Below are positions 32,201-47,200 of a stretch of DNA of 64,000 nucleotides, one piece after another. Below the pieces are notes generated by a model. It made no database searches. It was not told the DNA's origin and saw only the letters and a list, made by a program, of their open reading frames with translations. Position 1 is the stretch's first letter, and each line of letters opens with the position of its first letter. A program made the translations under genes and the position numbers. The DNA comes from Streblospio benedicti (lineage: Eukaryota > Annelida > Polychaeta > Spionida > Spionidae), in the NCBI GenBank assembly GCA_019095985.1, contig CM032659.1, positions 20,728,464 through 20,792,463 on the forward strand, read 5' to 3'.

Positions 32201-35200
32201 TAGTACACAGGTGGAATACACTCTACCTCTCGAAGATAAAGGAATGTGCCTGTTGGTGAGGACTGGCAGTAGTTCACGGAATTTGCCCCATGCAGTTTTG
32301 CATCTGACAGTTGCAGCTAAATCACAGCCTCCACCACTGGACAACATGTCACCTAAGTAACAAAACTCTGTCACAACCTCTAGCATGTGTTCGCCAGCTG
32401 GGATCTCCTTGATTGGCCTGCCATCGATTGGCCTGGCGGTACCTTTGCATCGTGGGCATATGTAGTCCGGATCAGGTTTGAGAACACCCTTAATTCCACT
32501 ACACCGTTTGTGCACCCAGCATAGACATTTGCTACAATAGATGGAGTTTCTTGCTACCCCCCGCAGGCATACAGCACATGGGTATTCTCCACTTTTGAGC
32601 AATTTGTCTAGGTGTGACTCAGAGACCAGTCATTTGGTTTTACCCATATTAACACGCAGTCCTTTCGTTTCCATCCCCATCTTCCAGGTGTGCACCTTTT
32701 CTGATAACTCTTCAACAGAGTTGGCCATAATGACGAGGTCATCAGCGTACAGTAGGTCCCAAGGGGACCCAGTGCGGAACTCATGAGACAGGGCTTCTAG
32801 GACCATGATGAAAAGCACAGGACTAAGGACTGATCCTTGATGCACTCCTACAATAACACGGAATTCTTCACAGTATCCATCTCCGACACGAACACGACTA
32901 CGTAAATTGGCATACATTGACTGGACAAGCTTAACAAGCCACTCTTCCACGCCTAGCTTATGCATGGCCCACCATATTACTTGTCTGGGAACCCGATCAA
33001 ATGCCTTCTCAAGATCAACAAATGACATGTACAAGGACTTGTTTGCTGCCAGAAACTTCTCCTGCACCTGTCGAACGATGAAGATAGCATCTGTTGTTCC
33101 CCTCCCTGGCATGAAGCCAAACTGCATGTCATCTATCACTATTCTCTTTCTGATCAGTTGTTCAGCAATTCTCTCAAGGACTTTCATTACTTGATCCATC
33201 AACTTCAGCCCTTGGTAATTGCCTCACTCTAGTGCATCTCCTTTGTTTTTGTAGAGGCTAACTATATAGCTCTCCTCCCACTCAGATGGAATGCAACCTT
33301 CACGAATGATCTCTTCAATCAAGTCACGAACAAGCTTAACACCAACCTCCCCAGCGGGTTTCAGCATTTTTGCTACTATTCCCGATGGACCTGCTGCTTT
33401 ACCCATTCCCATCTTTGAAATGGCTTTGAATGTCATGTCTAGGGTGATTTGCACACTGGGACCTTCAATGGGGGGTTAGTCAGAGAGGTCTTCTGGGTTC
33501 CAAGGAAATTCAACTTTAAGGAATCGTTCATAATATTGCTTCCAAGCTTCTCTCTTGGCCTCTTCATCCATTGAAAGGACACCATCATCTTTTTGCACAG
33601 GCTGCTCCCTTACAACTCACTGCCTTTCACGACTCAGCTGTTTGGCCAACTTGTAGATTTCAGCACTTTTTGGGTCGACTTTCTCAAGAGTGAGTCTCTG
33701 GGCAGAATTTCGGGCAGCATACACGGCACGTCTTGCTATGCACTTTGCAGCATTGTACGCATCTCTGCTGCCTCCAGTTTTCCACACTTTATAGAGTTTC
33801 TCTTTTCTTTCACTGCACTTTCTACCTGTTCGTCCCACCACCAGGTCATGCAAACTATCTCTTAACATCTTCCACTTTCCCTCTACTCCATAACTGTTTG
33901 TGTCACAGACATTGGCATTGAACACTTTCGTGTATTCTTCCTTCTTGGCTGGGTCTCTCAGCTTCCAAAGCTTTACTTTAGGAATGAATTTTCGTTTTGC
34001 CAGGCATGGTGCAGTAACCTTGAAGTCTCCTACAAGCAAGCGGTGTTGGGATGCACACTCTTCTCCAAGGATGACTTTTATGTTTGTTACGTGCCTTCTG
34101 AAGCTTCGTCGGTACAAAAGGAAGTCTATCTGAGTATTTACATCACCAGACTGGTATGTGACTAGATATTTAGGCTGCTTCTCAAAAACAGAGTTGCCTA
34201 CTACAAGGTCATTTGCATTGGCAAACTCTAGAAGTCTCTCCCCCTAATCATTATGCCTGCCAATTGCATGTCCACCATGTATGTCCTCATATCCAGCTCT
34301 TTCTGTGCCAATATGACCATTCCAGTCACCACATACAAACAACTGTTCAGAGGCTGGGACATCAGCCACCACGGCTATTAGCTTTTCATAGAAATGATCT
34401 TTCACTTGGTTGCTAAGACCTACTTGAGGGGCATAAACACATATGAAGGACGATACTAACTTGCCAATAACCATCCTAATTCGTAGAATCCTCTCAGACA
34501 CATACTGAATTTCGAAGATCTTATCCCACCACTTTTCAGCCAACATTATCGCAACACCACCACAACTATCTCCTCCACCTGCTTCCTTTCCGCACCATAT
34601 GTATTTGCAACGAGAGTTCTTGCCTACAGCGATCCGAGATCCTTGACCCTGACTTCTGGTCTCCTGAAGACAGCACAGATCAACTTTTCTTCTAGTCAGT
34701 GTCTCCACTAACTCACCATCTTTTCCACGTATAGTACCCACATTGAGTGAGGCCATACGAAATGCAATTGGACGTTCGCTGGATTTGCCTTTATGGCCGG
34801 ACCCTGCAGACCCACGTACCCCAAAGTCTGCCAAGCCCGAGACATTACCAGCTGCATTTTGGCTGCCAGCACTGCCTGGACGGATTTCGTTTTCTAGACT
34901 AAACATAATAATACTAGGCAAGTTTTATGACCAGATGCCTTTCCTTTGTCAACTTGGTCATTTGCCTCCGTAACCAATTACTAACTAGGATTAAATGTGC
35001 TCTGCCGTTGACGTTATTCAACAATTCTTCCGCCAGACCACGTAGCATAGGTACCGTGCCCACATACTCATGTTCCTGGTATTGAAGATCAGCTTGAAAA
35101 TGTTTTGTATTTGATTTCGATTGTGGAATATTTTCTCCTGCTGATGAATGTACATTATAATCTCTCATTGAAACTGTATTCATGCATTGTTTTTGTTGAT

Positions 35201-38200
35201 TTAATTGGTTATACACAACTGTAAGTACTGTTGTGACGTCATAATCTGAAATCAGAAATCATGGTTAAAATTGTTTTTTGTCAATAACTACATTTATGAT
35301 CATCACATTTATGTAAATTAGATGTATACATGTATGTTGCATTCTATTTATCTGTGGGTCTCTGTATCAAAAATGTACTCTATATGATATACTAGTATAG
35401 GCTCATGGAATACATGAACCTTTATGGACTTCCCAACTGTAACCTAGAAAACTAGCCAATCAGCTTAAAAGCTCTCACTAATTGAGAGACTTTTGACGTG
35501 TTTCATTTTTTGATTCCTCCTCCTCATTAATATTTGCACAATGTATTTAAACGATTTCCATACCTTTATATTCACAAATTAGAGAATATCTCATTGAATT
35601 TAGTTTTCATATATTCTCTTAAAAAGCATGGCGTTTACATCCCTGAGTGACTGGTGCACAAATCTTAATAAGCAGGAAAATATTTAAAATGGCCCAGTAT
35701 GCAACAACCAATGAGAGCTAGCAAAGGTAGTTCTGCGTTTCAGGTGTCAAAATGATACACCCACAAGGATTTCATGGAGTTTGTTTGCATTTGGCTTCTT
35801 TGAGATAATTTTTCAGTTTTGGCCCCTTTTAAACATTTTGGCTCTTAAGGCCGAAAACTAGTTATGTTACTTCCACATGTAATCTAAGTAATTTTGATTT
35901 ATATTTTTTACTAATGGGGCATTCATGTGACTATGTTTTTTTAAATATTTCATATTAAAGCTACAGTACTGTCATTGGCAAAAGGCTACGGAATCGAAAT
36001 GAAATTAGAGGAATCGCATTAAAAAATGTAATAATTCATAACGATTTTGAAACAAAGTTATGGCTATTACAGTTTTCTTGGAACTGCTCAATGCCGAAAC
36101 TAAGATACTTACATTATTGATTAAACAGAAAAAAACAATATTAGCAGAATAATTTCTTACACTTCCGCAAAATGGTGTCCATCTTTGATACTTTAATGGC
36201 CATAAATATTCAGATTTGTTCGGGCGTTCTCGTTTTTCTTACCACAACCACGATTGCAAACGCCGCACAGACAACCAATGAAATGAAACTGTGTCGGCGT
36301 GGTTTTTACTTTAGAAATATTCTTTTTTATTACAGAAACCTCCGTAAAATGCAGAATATATGGGGAAACTAATCAGAATAAACGTAAATACAGTTATGAA
36401 GAAAGCTGTAAATGCGGAAGCTACAGAACCTTTTTTACATGCGTAAAAGTCGCAACAATGAGAAGAAATGGGGGAAAAAACATAAGGAATCATAGCGTAA
36501 TTCTCAAATATTTTTCTGTATCTTTCTGACCTGTCAGTACTGTATGTAGATGTAATACATCTTCCATGCTACAATGCTGTTAAATCTCAACTGAAATGTC
36601 CACATTCATTCAATTTATGAGCATTTTATTAATGTTACTAAAAGAAAAATCCTGTGAACCTGAGCAGGACCTGTGCTGACATTGTTCTTGCTATAAGATG
36701 ATTCTGTTTTCTTTGACCTTTGTCGTACCTGTGCTTGTGGATTGGAGGCCATGAGATATAGTGCTCTAGACTTGAACAGAAAACAATCTTTTCTCAAGAC
36801 TTGCCCCAAAGTCAATGGATTACAATTACGGTATTTTGTTGTAGGAGCTGAGCCGACGCCGCAACCACAGCATGACGGTGCTGCACAAAGCCTTTAAAAT
36901 CTTCCACTTTCCCTCTACTCCCAAACTGTTTGTGTCACAGACTTTGGGCATTGAAATTTTCGTGTATTCTTCCTTCTTGGCTGGGTCTCTTCCAAAGCTT
37001 TACTTTAGGAATGAATTTTCGTTTTGCCAGGCATGGTGCAGTAACCTTGAAGTCTCCTACAAGCAAGCGGTGTTGGGATGCACACTCTTCTCCAAGGATG
37101 ACTTTTTATGTTTGTTACGTGCCTTCTGAAGCCGTCGGTACAAAAGGAAGTCTATCTGAGTATTTTACCTCACCAGACTGGTATGTGACTAGATATTTAG
37201 GCTGCTTCTCAAAAACAAAGTTGCCTACTACAAGGTCATTTGCATTGGCAAACTCTAGAAGTCTCTCCCCCTAATCATTATGCCTGCCAATTGCATGTCC
37301 CACCATGTATGTGTCCTCATATCCAGCTCTTTCTGTGCCAATATGACCATTCCAGTCACCACATACAAAACAACTGTTCAGAGGCTGGGACATCAGCCAC
37401 CACGGCTATTAGTTGGCTTTTCATAGAAATGATCTTTCACTTGGTTGCTAAGACCTACTTGAGGGGCATAAACATATGAAGGACGATACTAACTTGCCAA
37501 TAACCATCCTAATTCGTAGAATCCTCTCAGACACATACTGAATTTCGAAGATCTTATCCCACCACTTTTCAGCCAACATTATCGCAACACCACCACAACT
37601 ATCTCCTCCACCTGCTTCCTTTCCGCACCATATGTATTTGCAACGAGAGTTCTTGCCTACAGCGATCCGAGATCCTTGACCCTGACTTCTGGTCTCCTGA
37701 AGACAGCACAGATCAACTTTTCTTCTAGTCAGTGTCTCCACTAACTCACCATCTTTTCCACGTATAGTACCCACATTGAGTGAGGCCATACGAAATGCAA
37801 TTGGACGTTCGCTGGATTTGCCTTTATGGCCGGACCCTGCAGACCCACGTACCCCAAAGTCTGCCAAGCCCGAGACATTACCAGCTGCATTTTGGCTGCC
37901 AGCACTGCCTGGACGGATTTCGTTTTCTAGACTAAACATAATAATACTAGGCAAGTTTTATGACCAGATGCCTTTCCTTGGTCAACTTGGTCATTTAACG
38001 GCTGACCAAGAGATGCCTCCGTAACCAATTACTAACTAGGATTAAATGTGCTCTGCCGTTGACGTTATTCAACAATTCTTCCGCCAGACCACGTAGCATA
38101 GGTACCGTGCCCACATACTCATGTTCCTGGTTTTGAAGATCAGCTTGAAAATGTTTTGTATTTGATTTCGATTGTGGAATATTTTCTCCTGCTGATGAAT

Positions 38201-41200
38201 GTACATTATAATCTCTCATTGAAAACTGTATTCATGCATTGTTTTTGTTGATTTAATTGGTTATACACAACTGTAAGTACTGTTGTGACGTCATAATCTG
38301 AAATGAGAAATCATGGTTAAAATTGTTTTTGTCAATAACTACATTTATGATCGACTACATTTATGTAAATTAGATGTATACATGTATGTTGCATTCTATT
38401 TATCTGTGGGTCTCTGTATCAAAATGTACTCTATATGATATACTAGTATAGGCTCATGGAATACATGAACCTTTATGGACTTCCCAACTGTAACCTAGAA
38501 AACTAGCCAATCAGCGCAAAGCTCTCACTAATTGGAGAGACTTTTGACGTGTCGATTTTCTTTGACTCCTCCTCCTCATTAATATTTGCACAATGTATTT
38601 AAACGATTTCCATACCTTTATATTCACAAATTAGAGAATATCTCATTGAATTTAGTTTTCATATATTCTCTTAAAAAGCATGGCGTTTTTACATCCTGAG
38701 TGACTGGTGCACAAATCTTAATAAGCAGGAAATATTTAAAATGGCCCAGTATGCAACAACCAATGAGAGCTAGCAAAAGGTAGTTCGTTCAGGTGTCAAA
38801 ATGATACACCCACAAGGATTTCATGGAGTTTGTTTGCATTTGGCTTCTTTGAGATAATTTCAGTTTTTGGCCCCTTAAACATTTTGGCTCTTAAGGGGCC
38901 GAAAACTAGTTATGTTACTCTACATGTAATCTAAGTAATTTTGATTTATATTTTTTACTAATGGGGCATTCATGTGACTATGTTTTAAATATTTCATATT
39001 AAAGCTACAGTACTGTCATTGGCAAAAGGCTACGGAATCGAAATGAAATTAGAGGAATCGTCGTAAAAAATGTAATAATTCATAACGATTCGAAACAAAG
39101 TTATGGCTATTACAGTTTTCTTGGAACTGCTCAATCGCCGAAACTACGATACTTACATTTATAGAAATAAACAGAAAAAACGTAATATTAGCAGAATAAT
39201 TTCTTACACTTCCGCAAAATGGTGTCCATCTTTGATACTTAATCGCTCATAAATATTCAGATTTGTTCGGGCGTTCTCGTTTATTCTTGCCACAACTACA
39301 GTGCAAACGCCGTACAGACAACCAATGAAATGAAACTGTCGGCGTGGTTTTGAACTTTTAGAAATATTCTTTTTATTACAGAAACCTCCGTAAAATGCAG
39401 AATATAAGGGAAATAATCAGAATAAACGTAAATACAGGCGAGTTATGAAGAAAGCTGTAAATTGCGGAAGCTACAGAACCTTTTTACATGCGTAAAAGTC
39501 GCAACAATGAGAAGAAATGGGAAAAAACATAAGGAATCATAGCGTAATTCTCAAAATATTTCTTCTGTATCTTTCTGACCGTGTCAGTACTGTATGTAGA
39601 TGTAATACATCTTCCATGCTACAATGCTGTTAAATCTCAACTGAAATGTCCACATTCATTCAATTTATGAAAGACATCTTATTAATGTTACTGAAGAAAA
39701 ACTAGAACCTGAGCTGGACCTTGTAGCTGACATTGTTCTGCTATAAGATGATTCTGTTTTCTTGACCTTTGTCGTACCTGTGCTTGTGGATTGGAGGCCA
39801 TGAGATATAGTGCTCTAGACTTGAACAGAAAACAATCTTTTCTCAAGACTTTACTCCAAAGTCAATGGATTACAATTTATTGGTGATTTTGTTGTAGGAG
39901 TTGAGCCGACGTTACAACTACAGCATGATCGGTGCCACAAAGCCCACCACCGGTCTCAACTACTACCGCAGCTTCAGCAACCTGGTAGGAGGTAGCCTCT
40001 GTCAAGGCCCAAGAATATTATTCAAAACACATATTAGAGTCAGTCTAAGATATGCACATACAGGCAAAGGACTTTATTCTGTATGGATGTTTTAATATGT
40101 ACAAGTGGTCTGTTCATTTTGAATTCTGAAAAGTCAAATATTCCCAGATTAACCCTTTTGTACTTAAAAGTAGTAATTGTTTATAATATAGCAAACTAGA
40201 ATAATGTCTATCCATGTACGTTGTGAATCTTCTGCGAATGATCGTGATAAAATTCTGAAAACCGAACTAGTATTCCTACAGTTTCTAATGAATATTAGAG
40301 AAATTGTCAAGTTCTTGAGTAGTACATAGTATTTGAGACATTTTTCATAACTCAACGCTTAGGTGATCTACGGATGGAAAATCATATTTTCATTTACAGG
40401 TGGGATCTAGTGTATTTACAAAAATGGGTATCAATGACTTTGACTAAGGATATTTCTTTTATTCACAAACCATATTTAGCATTGTGAAAAGTAGCATCAA
40501 AAGTGACAAACCATATTTTACAAATACAGTTTTACAAATATCAGTTCAATCTCACCCCCTTGCAATGACATAACATCCATATTTATAAAAAGATGACAAA
40601 AATAAATTAGTCTCTGTGTACATACCAGTGTATGTTACTTATAATTTGTATTTATAAACAAACACTATAGTTACAAAAATGATAATGAATGTCCAGTAGG
40701 TGTGTACCTAGGAAATTGGTTTTTGTGACCTACAATATTATGCTTGAGTTAAGTGTCATTTATTAGCAAATTGCTCATCTGATCAGGTCCAAATCAAGTA
40801 CTATCTATGCTAGTCCATAGATCCTTTGATCAATCACCACATTTTGATCGTGATTGCTTTGTATACTTGACAGTAACATCTCCACAAACTCATCTGTATC
40901 TCAATTTACCCATGTCAAAAATAATTTTTACAAAAGGTAACTGAAATGATTTGCATTTTAATTCTTAATATCACTCTCCAAGTGGGAACATTTCTTTGAA
41001 TTATTTGAAAAGTCTTTGAAAGAGGAAACACCGATACAGAATAATGACACTGTCTGTATTTTCTGATCTCATATAGGGGCTTATATCAGAAACAGATAAG
41101 AGCACTTATCTGTTTCTGCTTATATATAATGCATGTATCGGTTGGCCCCCAACTTGAGATACATCATGTGGCTGCTGTGAACAATCATAAAATCAGCCTG

Positions 41201-44200
41201 ACTCTGATAAAACATGGGAGCTGTAAAACCACAGGGGCCAATGTCTGTGTAACACAGACAGCCAAATGTGCACCACGTGCATGGAATGGATTGTATGAGT
41301 GTTCCAGTTTATGTACATGGTGGCCTAGCAGATACCCTTCCGCCAGTTTTAGGATACCATTGTGCCAGTTGATTTGGAGGCAAAATTTTACAACAATCAC
41401 AGTAATATACAAATATAGGATTATCCTCGTGTGTTAAGTCAACAATATGTATTGATTTATGTTGAATAAACATTCATAGAAAACATAGAAAAGGATATTA
41501 AAGTTACAATTTAAGATTTAAATGAGGTACCCATATTGATACCAGTGTTGCCAGTTGAGGATACCATGAATGCCAGTTTCCTTGAGGAAATCAAAGGGGA
41601 ACCTATAGAAGGTTGCCTTAATATCCGAGCCAAACTACCCATTTAACAACTTAACAGGATCCTCTATTAACTCAGAACATGGTTACGTTTGAGGACTCAA
41701 TGATTGCTTATCAATTTGTGTGTTCAGAAATAACTAAGAATGAGAACATTATGATATGATGTATTTTTGATAATAAAAACTAAGGAGACACAGGTACGTG
41801 ATGGTCACCATTAACGTAAACATTGTATCATTGAATACGGAGGCCATGTTTCAAGTTGTATTGAAACTACTGTGTAAAATGACATAATTGACTAAAAATG
41901 GCCTTCAGAATGCACACTTTAAATTGGCAAAGTGCAAAATTGGACACTTATGATGGTCACTAAGTATGCAAGCAAAAATTGCTAAAATTGGATACACATG
42001 ATAGTCCCTAGGTATGTTAACAGTGGACAGAGTTTGAATGGTTTATTTCAAGCTGTATTAAAGATATTGCTCAAAGTGTCAAAATGGACCATAAGTGGCC
42101 TCATGGAAAGCACACTTTAATAGGCAGGGTGCCCAAAATCAAATCACTTTGGTGTCTACACATGTTAATCACCTTTGATTTTAACTGGTGAACATGGTAT
42201 CCTGAACTGGCGTATTGGTATGCTTTAAACACTGAACTGGCATTAATGGTATGAATTTTAAAATGTCTCTTTTATGCCATACACCAATAATCGTTTAACA
42301 AAATGACCATCCATACATGACTGCAAATGTAACAAGTTTAAACCACAATAAAGAGGAATGTAAATGATCAAGTAATTAGGACAAGAGAGGCAAAAATTAT
42401 CTCATCTTCTTGATTTTCTGACTAAAATCAACTGGCACAATGGTATCCTAAAACTGGCGGAAGGGTATCTGCTAGGCCACCGTGATGTAGCACACTGGAA
42501 CTAAACATGCATTTCTCAAAACTGCCAGAAAATGAAGAAAATGCTTGAGATATGTGGAACTATACTTGTTATTTATGGAGCCACATGAATTTCCCCCCAG
42601 AACCTGGATGATAAGATATCTGTTATGTACTTCATGTTTGTCAATTTAGTGTGTGGAAAAAGATAAATCCACTATTGCACAGATAATAATTTGGAATGCT
42701 TCATGTTGAGATAACAAGCCTCCCACCAGTACTTACGTTCATTATTTTTGAAGGACGATTTCATAAAGCATACATGTACATGTATAGTTACATGATGTGC
42801 CAAACCATTTGAATTTCTAGAGCAAATAGTTCATGATTGGTATATCTGAACTGCTCCTTTATTGCATTAATTGAAAAACTCCTCACAGAATGAAATGTCA
42901 TATTTTGTTTTATATAGGTCATTGTGTATTTACAAAGTGTATTGCAAAGTGCATGATTTAGCTGTATAAATATTGAAATTGATTTAGCTTTCATGCACAT
43001 GTACATGTACATATAGATGTACATGTAAAACCCGGGAAATATGTGATATGTATAATGTATACATAACATATTGTAGAAAGTCAGGAAAGACTCAGCATGA
43101 CGTTTGACTTGTCTTGTTAGTGAGCTGAACCCAGCTACAGGTGTATACAACCTTTATATAACTGGTCTCACTCACCTCACCACTGATCAGATCTCACCAC
43201 ATCTAGTCATTAGTGGCTGGACATCAATCTGGTCCCAATCAAGACTGTCTGCTGTACAATGTATGTATTCATAGAATGATTTATGGTACTAAACTCCGTA
43301 CTTTGGCATATATTTAATAGACAAATGTCAAGCATCAGTATCTTGAAACCAAAATAAGCCTTTTTACCATGTCACCACAACATTGAAAAAAAAGCAATAA
43401 ACTTGCATTCTTTAAATGGCAAATGGTGCGTCTCCACAGTCAAGTTCAATACTCTTTATACATTGAAGATGTTTTCCAGTATTGGGGATAGAATGTCAGA
43501 TGCCATGTTTTTAAAGCACATGCTGACACAGTAAAATTTGCTTTTGTTTTAGGCATCTTTTTAGGCATAAATGCCTTACAGACTGGAAAGGAGTTAACTA
43601 GGGGAAGATGAAAAAGCATTACCTAGTCATCTTTTAATACATGTATCTGTATCATTTTAATTTTTGCTCAAACAATGTCAAATTGCCAAACTCAAGGTTT
43701 TTATTTGCAAAAGGTGTACTTTGATCCGAATTGGGCCTATTTGTTCAACATTATTGTTATTAGTTAAGTGTGAATGAGCCTGATCCATCTGTACAAATTA
43801 GGCGAGGACCATGCAACACGATCACTCCGTCAGCTATGGGAGCTATGTGCCATTCTCTGCATTATTATCACTTAATGTACATTCCTACTCTACATTCCAT
43901 ATTTTGTCTGGCCGACCATATCCACTGTGCTTTTTGCCAAGTTATCTCATAACAAAAATGCAATTCACTCTGTCTGCTTGTGTTGTGACTAAAAGAAACA
44001 GCCATTAACGCATCATCAAAATGAGTCTTTTGAAAATTTCAAATTATCAAATAGACCCTACACTCTAACCCACTATTAAAACAAATTAATCAAGTTTGTA
44101 AAATTTTCAAAAGAGGATAATTTGGTGTTTGAAAGGAGACATTTTTTTTTTTTTTTATTCTTTAAACTGAAAGCATTTGGTACATTCTCATTCGAACCCT

Positions 44201-47200
44201 CATGTTGTAAATACAAAAGATAATTTGGTTTTGAAAAACATACATTTTTTAAAACAAAACATCACTTTTAAAACAAACTCACTTTCAAAGTTAAACATAA
44301 AATCGTAACCAAGTTGACCATAGCTATTTCAGATCTATTTTGCAATGCTCTCAATATAAAAAAAAAACTTTCAATAATACTTGATGTAAAGGTAGACATG
44401 AAATAACTAAAATTTGCATTATTTTTTACCATATTACCCCATCCTGATCCTTCATACCATATGAATAGTAAATCTACTGCATACTGTAAGAAAAAAGTAC
44501 AATAGCACCAAAGAATCAAAGTTACACACGTATTCATTCACCATGTTACATGTATAATAATTTTACTATGGTATTCATATCTATGTCTTTGGATAAAGTT
44601 TTGAAATGATATATGTAATAAATAAATAAAACTTCTCACAATATTTCTGACTAATACATTCATAAACAGATGTGATCAGAATTTGCATCTTAAGCAAATA
44701 CGAACACTTTGCAATGACATGTTAAACCTAGGACTTTACAATTTAATATAAACTTCCAAGTTTAACAGCACAAGATTTTGTTAATTAACCCACAAATTCA
44801 TAATAAATAATTCATAAATGACAGAAATCACACAATATTATCTGTTATCAATTTAAGTTTTGTACATACATCCTTTAAACACCTTGTTTTATTATATATA
44901 TAGTACAGATAGCGTCAGAAGGATACAGAAGAAAACTTTTAAGGATTATGTTTCGTTTCCTTATGATTTTTTCCTATTTCTTCTTATTCTTGCGTCTATT
45001 ACTAACGTAAAAACGTTCTGTAGCTTCCGCAAATTACGGCTTTCTTCATAACTCGCCTGAAGTTACTTTTATTCCGATTGTTCTCCTTATATTACGCATT
45101 TTACGGAGGTTCCCGTGATAAAAAGAATATTTCTAAAATTTCAAAATCATTCCGACATTTTGACATATTTTCATTTCATTGGGTGTCTGTAAAGCGTCAG
45201 CACTTCCGGTTTCACTTTGTGGTGGGAATAAACGAGAACGGCCAAACAAATGCGACTATTTATGAGCGAAATATGGGCACCATATTGACAGGAAGTATGA
45301 GAAAATGTTCAGATTACTACGTTTTTCTGTTTATTTCGATAATCGTAAGTGTCGTAGTTTCAGTGATTGAGCAGTTCCCAAAAAAACGTGATAGCCGTAA
45401 CTTTGTTTCAAATTGTTGCGAATTATTATGTTTTTTTACACTGATTTCTCTAATTTCGTTACGATTCTGTATCCTTCTGACGCAATCTGTACTGTATCTC
45501 TATAATATTTTATTTGAAATTCAAAATCCTTAATAATATTAGCATGGTTCCTAGCCTTATCAGTTAAGGAAGATTCTAACCAGCTTTTATATACACAATT
45601 ACTGATATACAAGTGTTCAAATTGATTTTGTCTATATGCTCATCAATTCCTAGAAAAACAGATTCCATGTCAATTATAATACTTAGAGCATTTTCCCAGA
45701 AAGGATTAATATATTTACATTTGTATACCATATGACATTGAGTAATAGATTCTTTTTCACAACACAAAGAACATTTGTCATCATTCTTTTTCTTCCATTT
45801 TACCAGGTTTTCACCACATAGTAGAATGTTATGTAAAATTTTAAAATTAGTTTCAGTTAATTTTACATCACTAATTTTAGAAACCTTATTAGTGTAAACA
45901 GAAGTAAAGTTGATGTCTTTATTAAAAACATCGCACCAAAAAGCTTGGCATCTTGGTATTTCTGACTCTAAAATGCATGTATAAAAAAAACTTTGATTTC
46001 TTCTTTACAATTGTACCTATATATATGTCCTCATTGTCAAATAGAAGACTTTATATTTCTAGGTTCAATATTATCTAAACCATCTACATAGTGGTGTAAT
46101 GCCTTCTGTAATGTATTTGATTCAGCTAGCATATTAAATTTTACAACTAGTTTTTCATTTAGATAGTTCATATCTATTTGTCCATTTCTTAATTTTAGAT
46201 TACCAATACATTCAAACCCAGAATTAATCCAGCTAGTAAGATAAGGAATTTTTTCACTACCATTTAGTAACAGCTTGACATTGTGGTTGCCAAACAAAGG
46301 CTCTGCCATTGTTCTCAATATATACTCATCTTTTCCTAATCTATTCATATACTTCAGAGGAATCTCAGTCCAGTTATCTCCCTTACATTTTAAGAGCCTA
46401 TGCGCCCAGGCAGCCTTGGCCGCCATTAGGAGACAGTTATGAACCTGAATTATTGCATGGATTAATTTGGCACAACAAGGGTTAGCCAATTATTTAGGGG
46501 ACAAGCTGTCTCTTTTTTACCTAAATCCCACTGAGCTGGCAAAGATAGTTTGAGTGGTGGTTGCTGGAACGTGCACACTGACAGACTTGGTAGAAATAAC
46601 TTGAAAATTGAATGTAGATTGACCAAGGACATAAACATATGTTATGGTCTCATTCACATGGAATATCAACTTCGAGATGCATTCTGGCATACCTGTAATG
46701 TGATTGGTAGAAGTAGAGTTTTTGCTTTTAGAATTCACAATACATATTTTCATGTGCCGAGGCAAACAGGCTGTGCAAGTGTGCAATTTGTAACGTTGAC
46801 ATTTTGTAACAAGTATCTCCCATTCTCTGTGATCTGAGAAGTTCAGAAAGAGCCATATGAATCAAGGCTGTGTGCTGAGAGCAGTGACCCCAGACAAACT
46901 CACCTTGTGTCTACATCAGCTTGGTTCACTGCATTTAGTCTACACTAGATGGCTCACACAGCGATGCAGACCTGGCTGTCTAGTCTATGCCGTTTGCACA
47001 AACTAGATAACACAGCGGGTCCTCTACTCAGTTTGATATTTGCATTATAAAATAATCTTTTTACAATGCCCAGTAACTGCTGTTCAGCTTTTGGATGCCA
47101 CAATAGGGGGGGTCATAAATTCCCTAAAGATTTTGATCTAAGAAAATTATGGATTTATGCCATAAAGTGGAAGGATTTTGAACCTAATAACAACACCGTT

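Larger units (their letters stand above)
33866..36893. repeat. Tandem duplication, copy A (about 3.03 kb)
   Basis: The block runs from inside the LINE (CATCTTCCACTTTCCCTCTA) to inside exon 3 of gene B (GCACAAAGCC near 36893) and is followed at once by copy B. It contains the LINE endonuclease part, about 1 kb of AT-rich DNA, a TIR element (35962-36544) and an exon-like segment. Copy A keeps the LINE frame better than copy B. Confidence 0.8.
36894..39945. repeat. Tandem duplication, copy B (about 3.05 kb)
   Basis: Collinear with copy A throughout, but with many one- to several-base indels, often in homopolymers or at CG-containing words, and few substitutions. The LINE endonuclease frame is kept only between 37954 and 37448. 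The pattern looks more like an unpolished allele or an assembly duplicate than like long independent evolution. The block ends inside the complete exon 3. Confidence 0.8.

Noticed and set aside
36845-39984. Mutually exclusive alternative exons 3 in gene B
   Set aside because: The upstream copy has no donor and runs straight into LINE sequence at the duplication junction, so it cannot act as a normal exon.
45078-45533. Open frame of 151 residues with hydrophobic segments
   Set aside because: It spans a TIR element copy (family T). Related copies have no corresponding frame, and no domain is visible.
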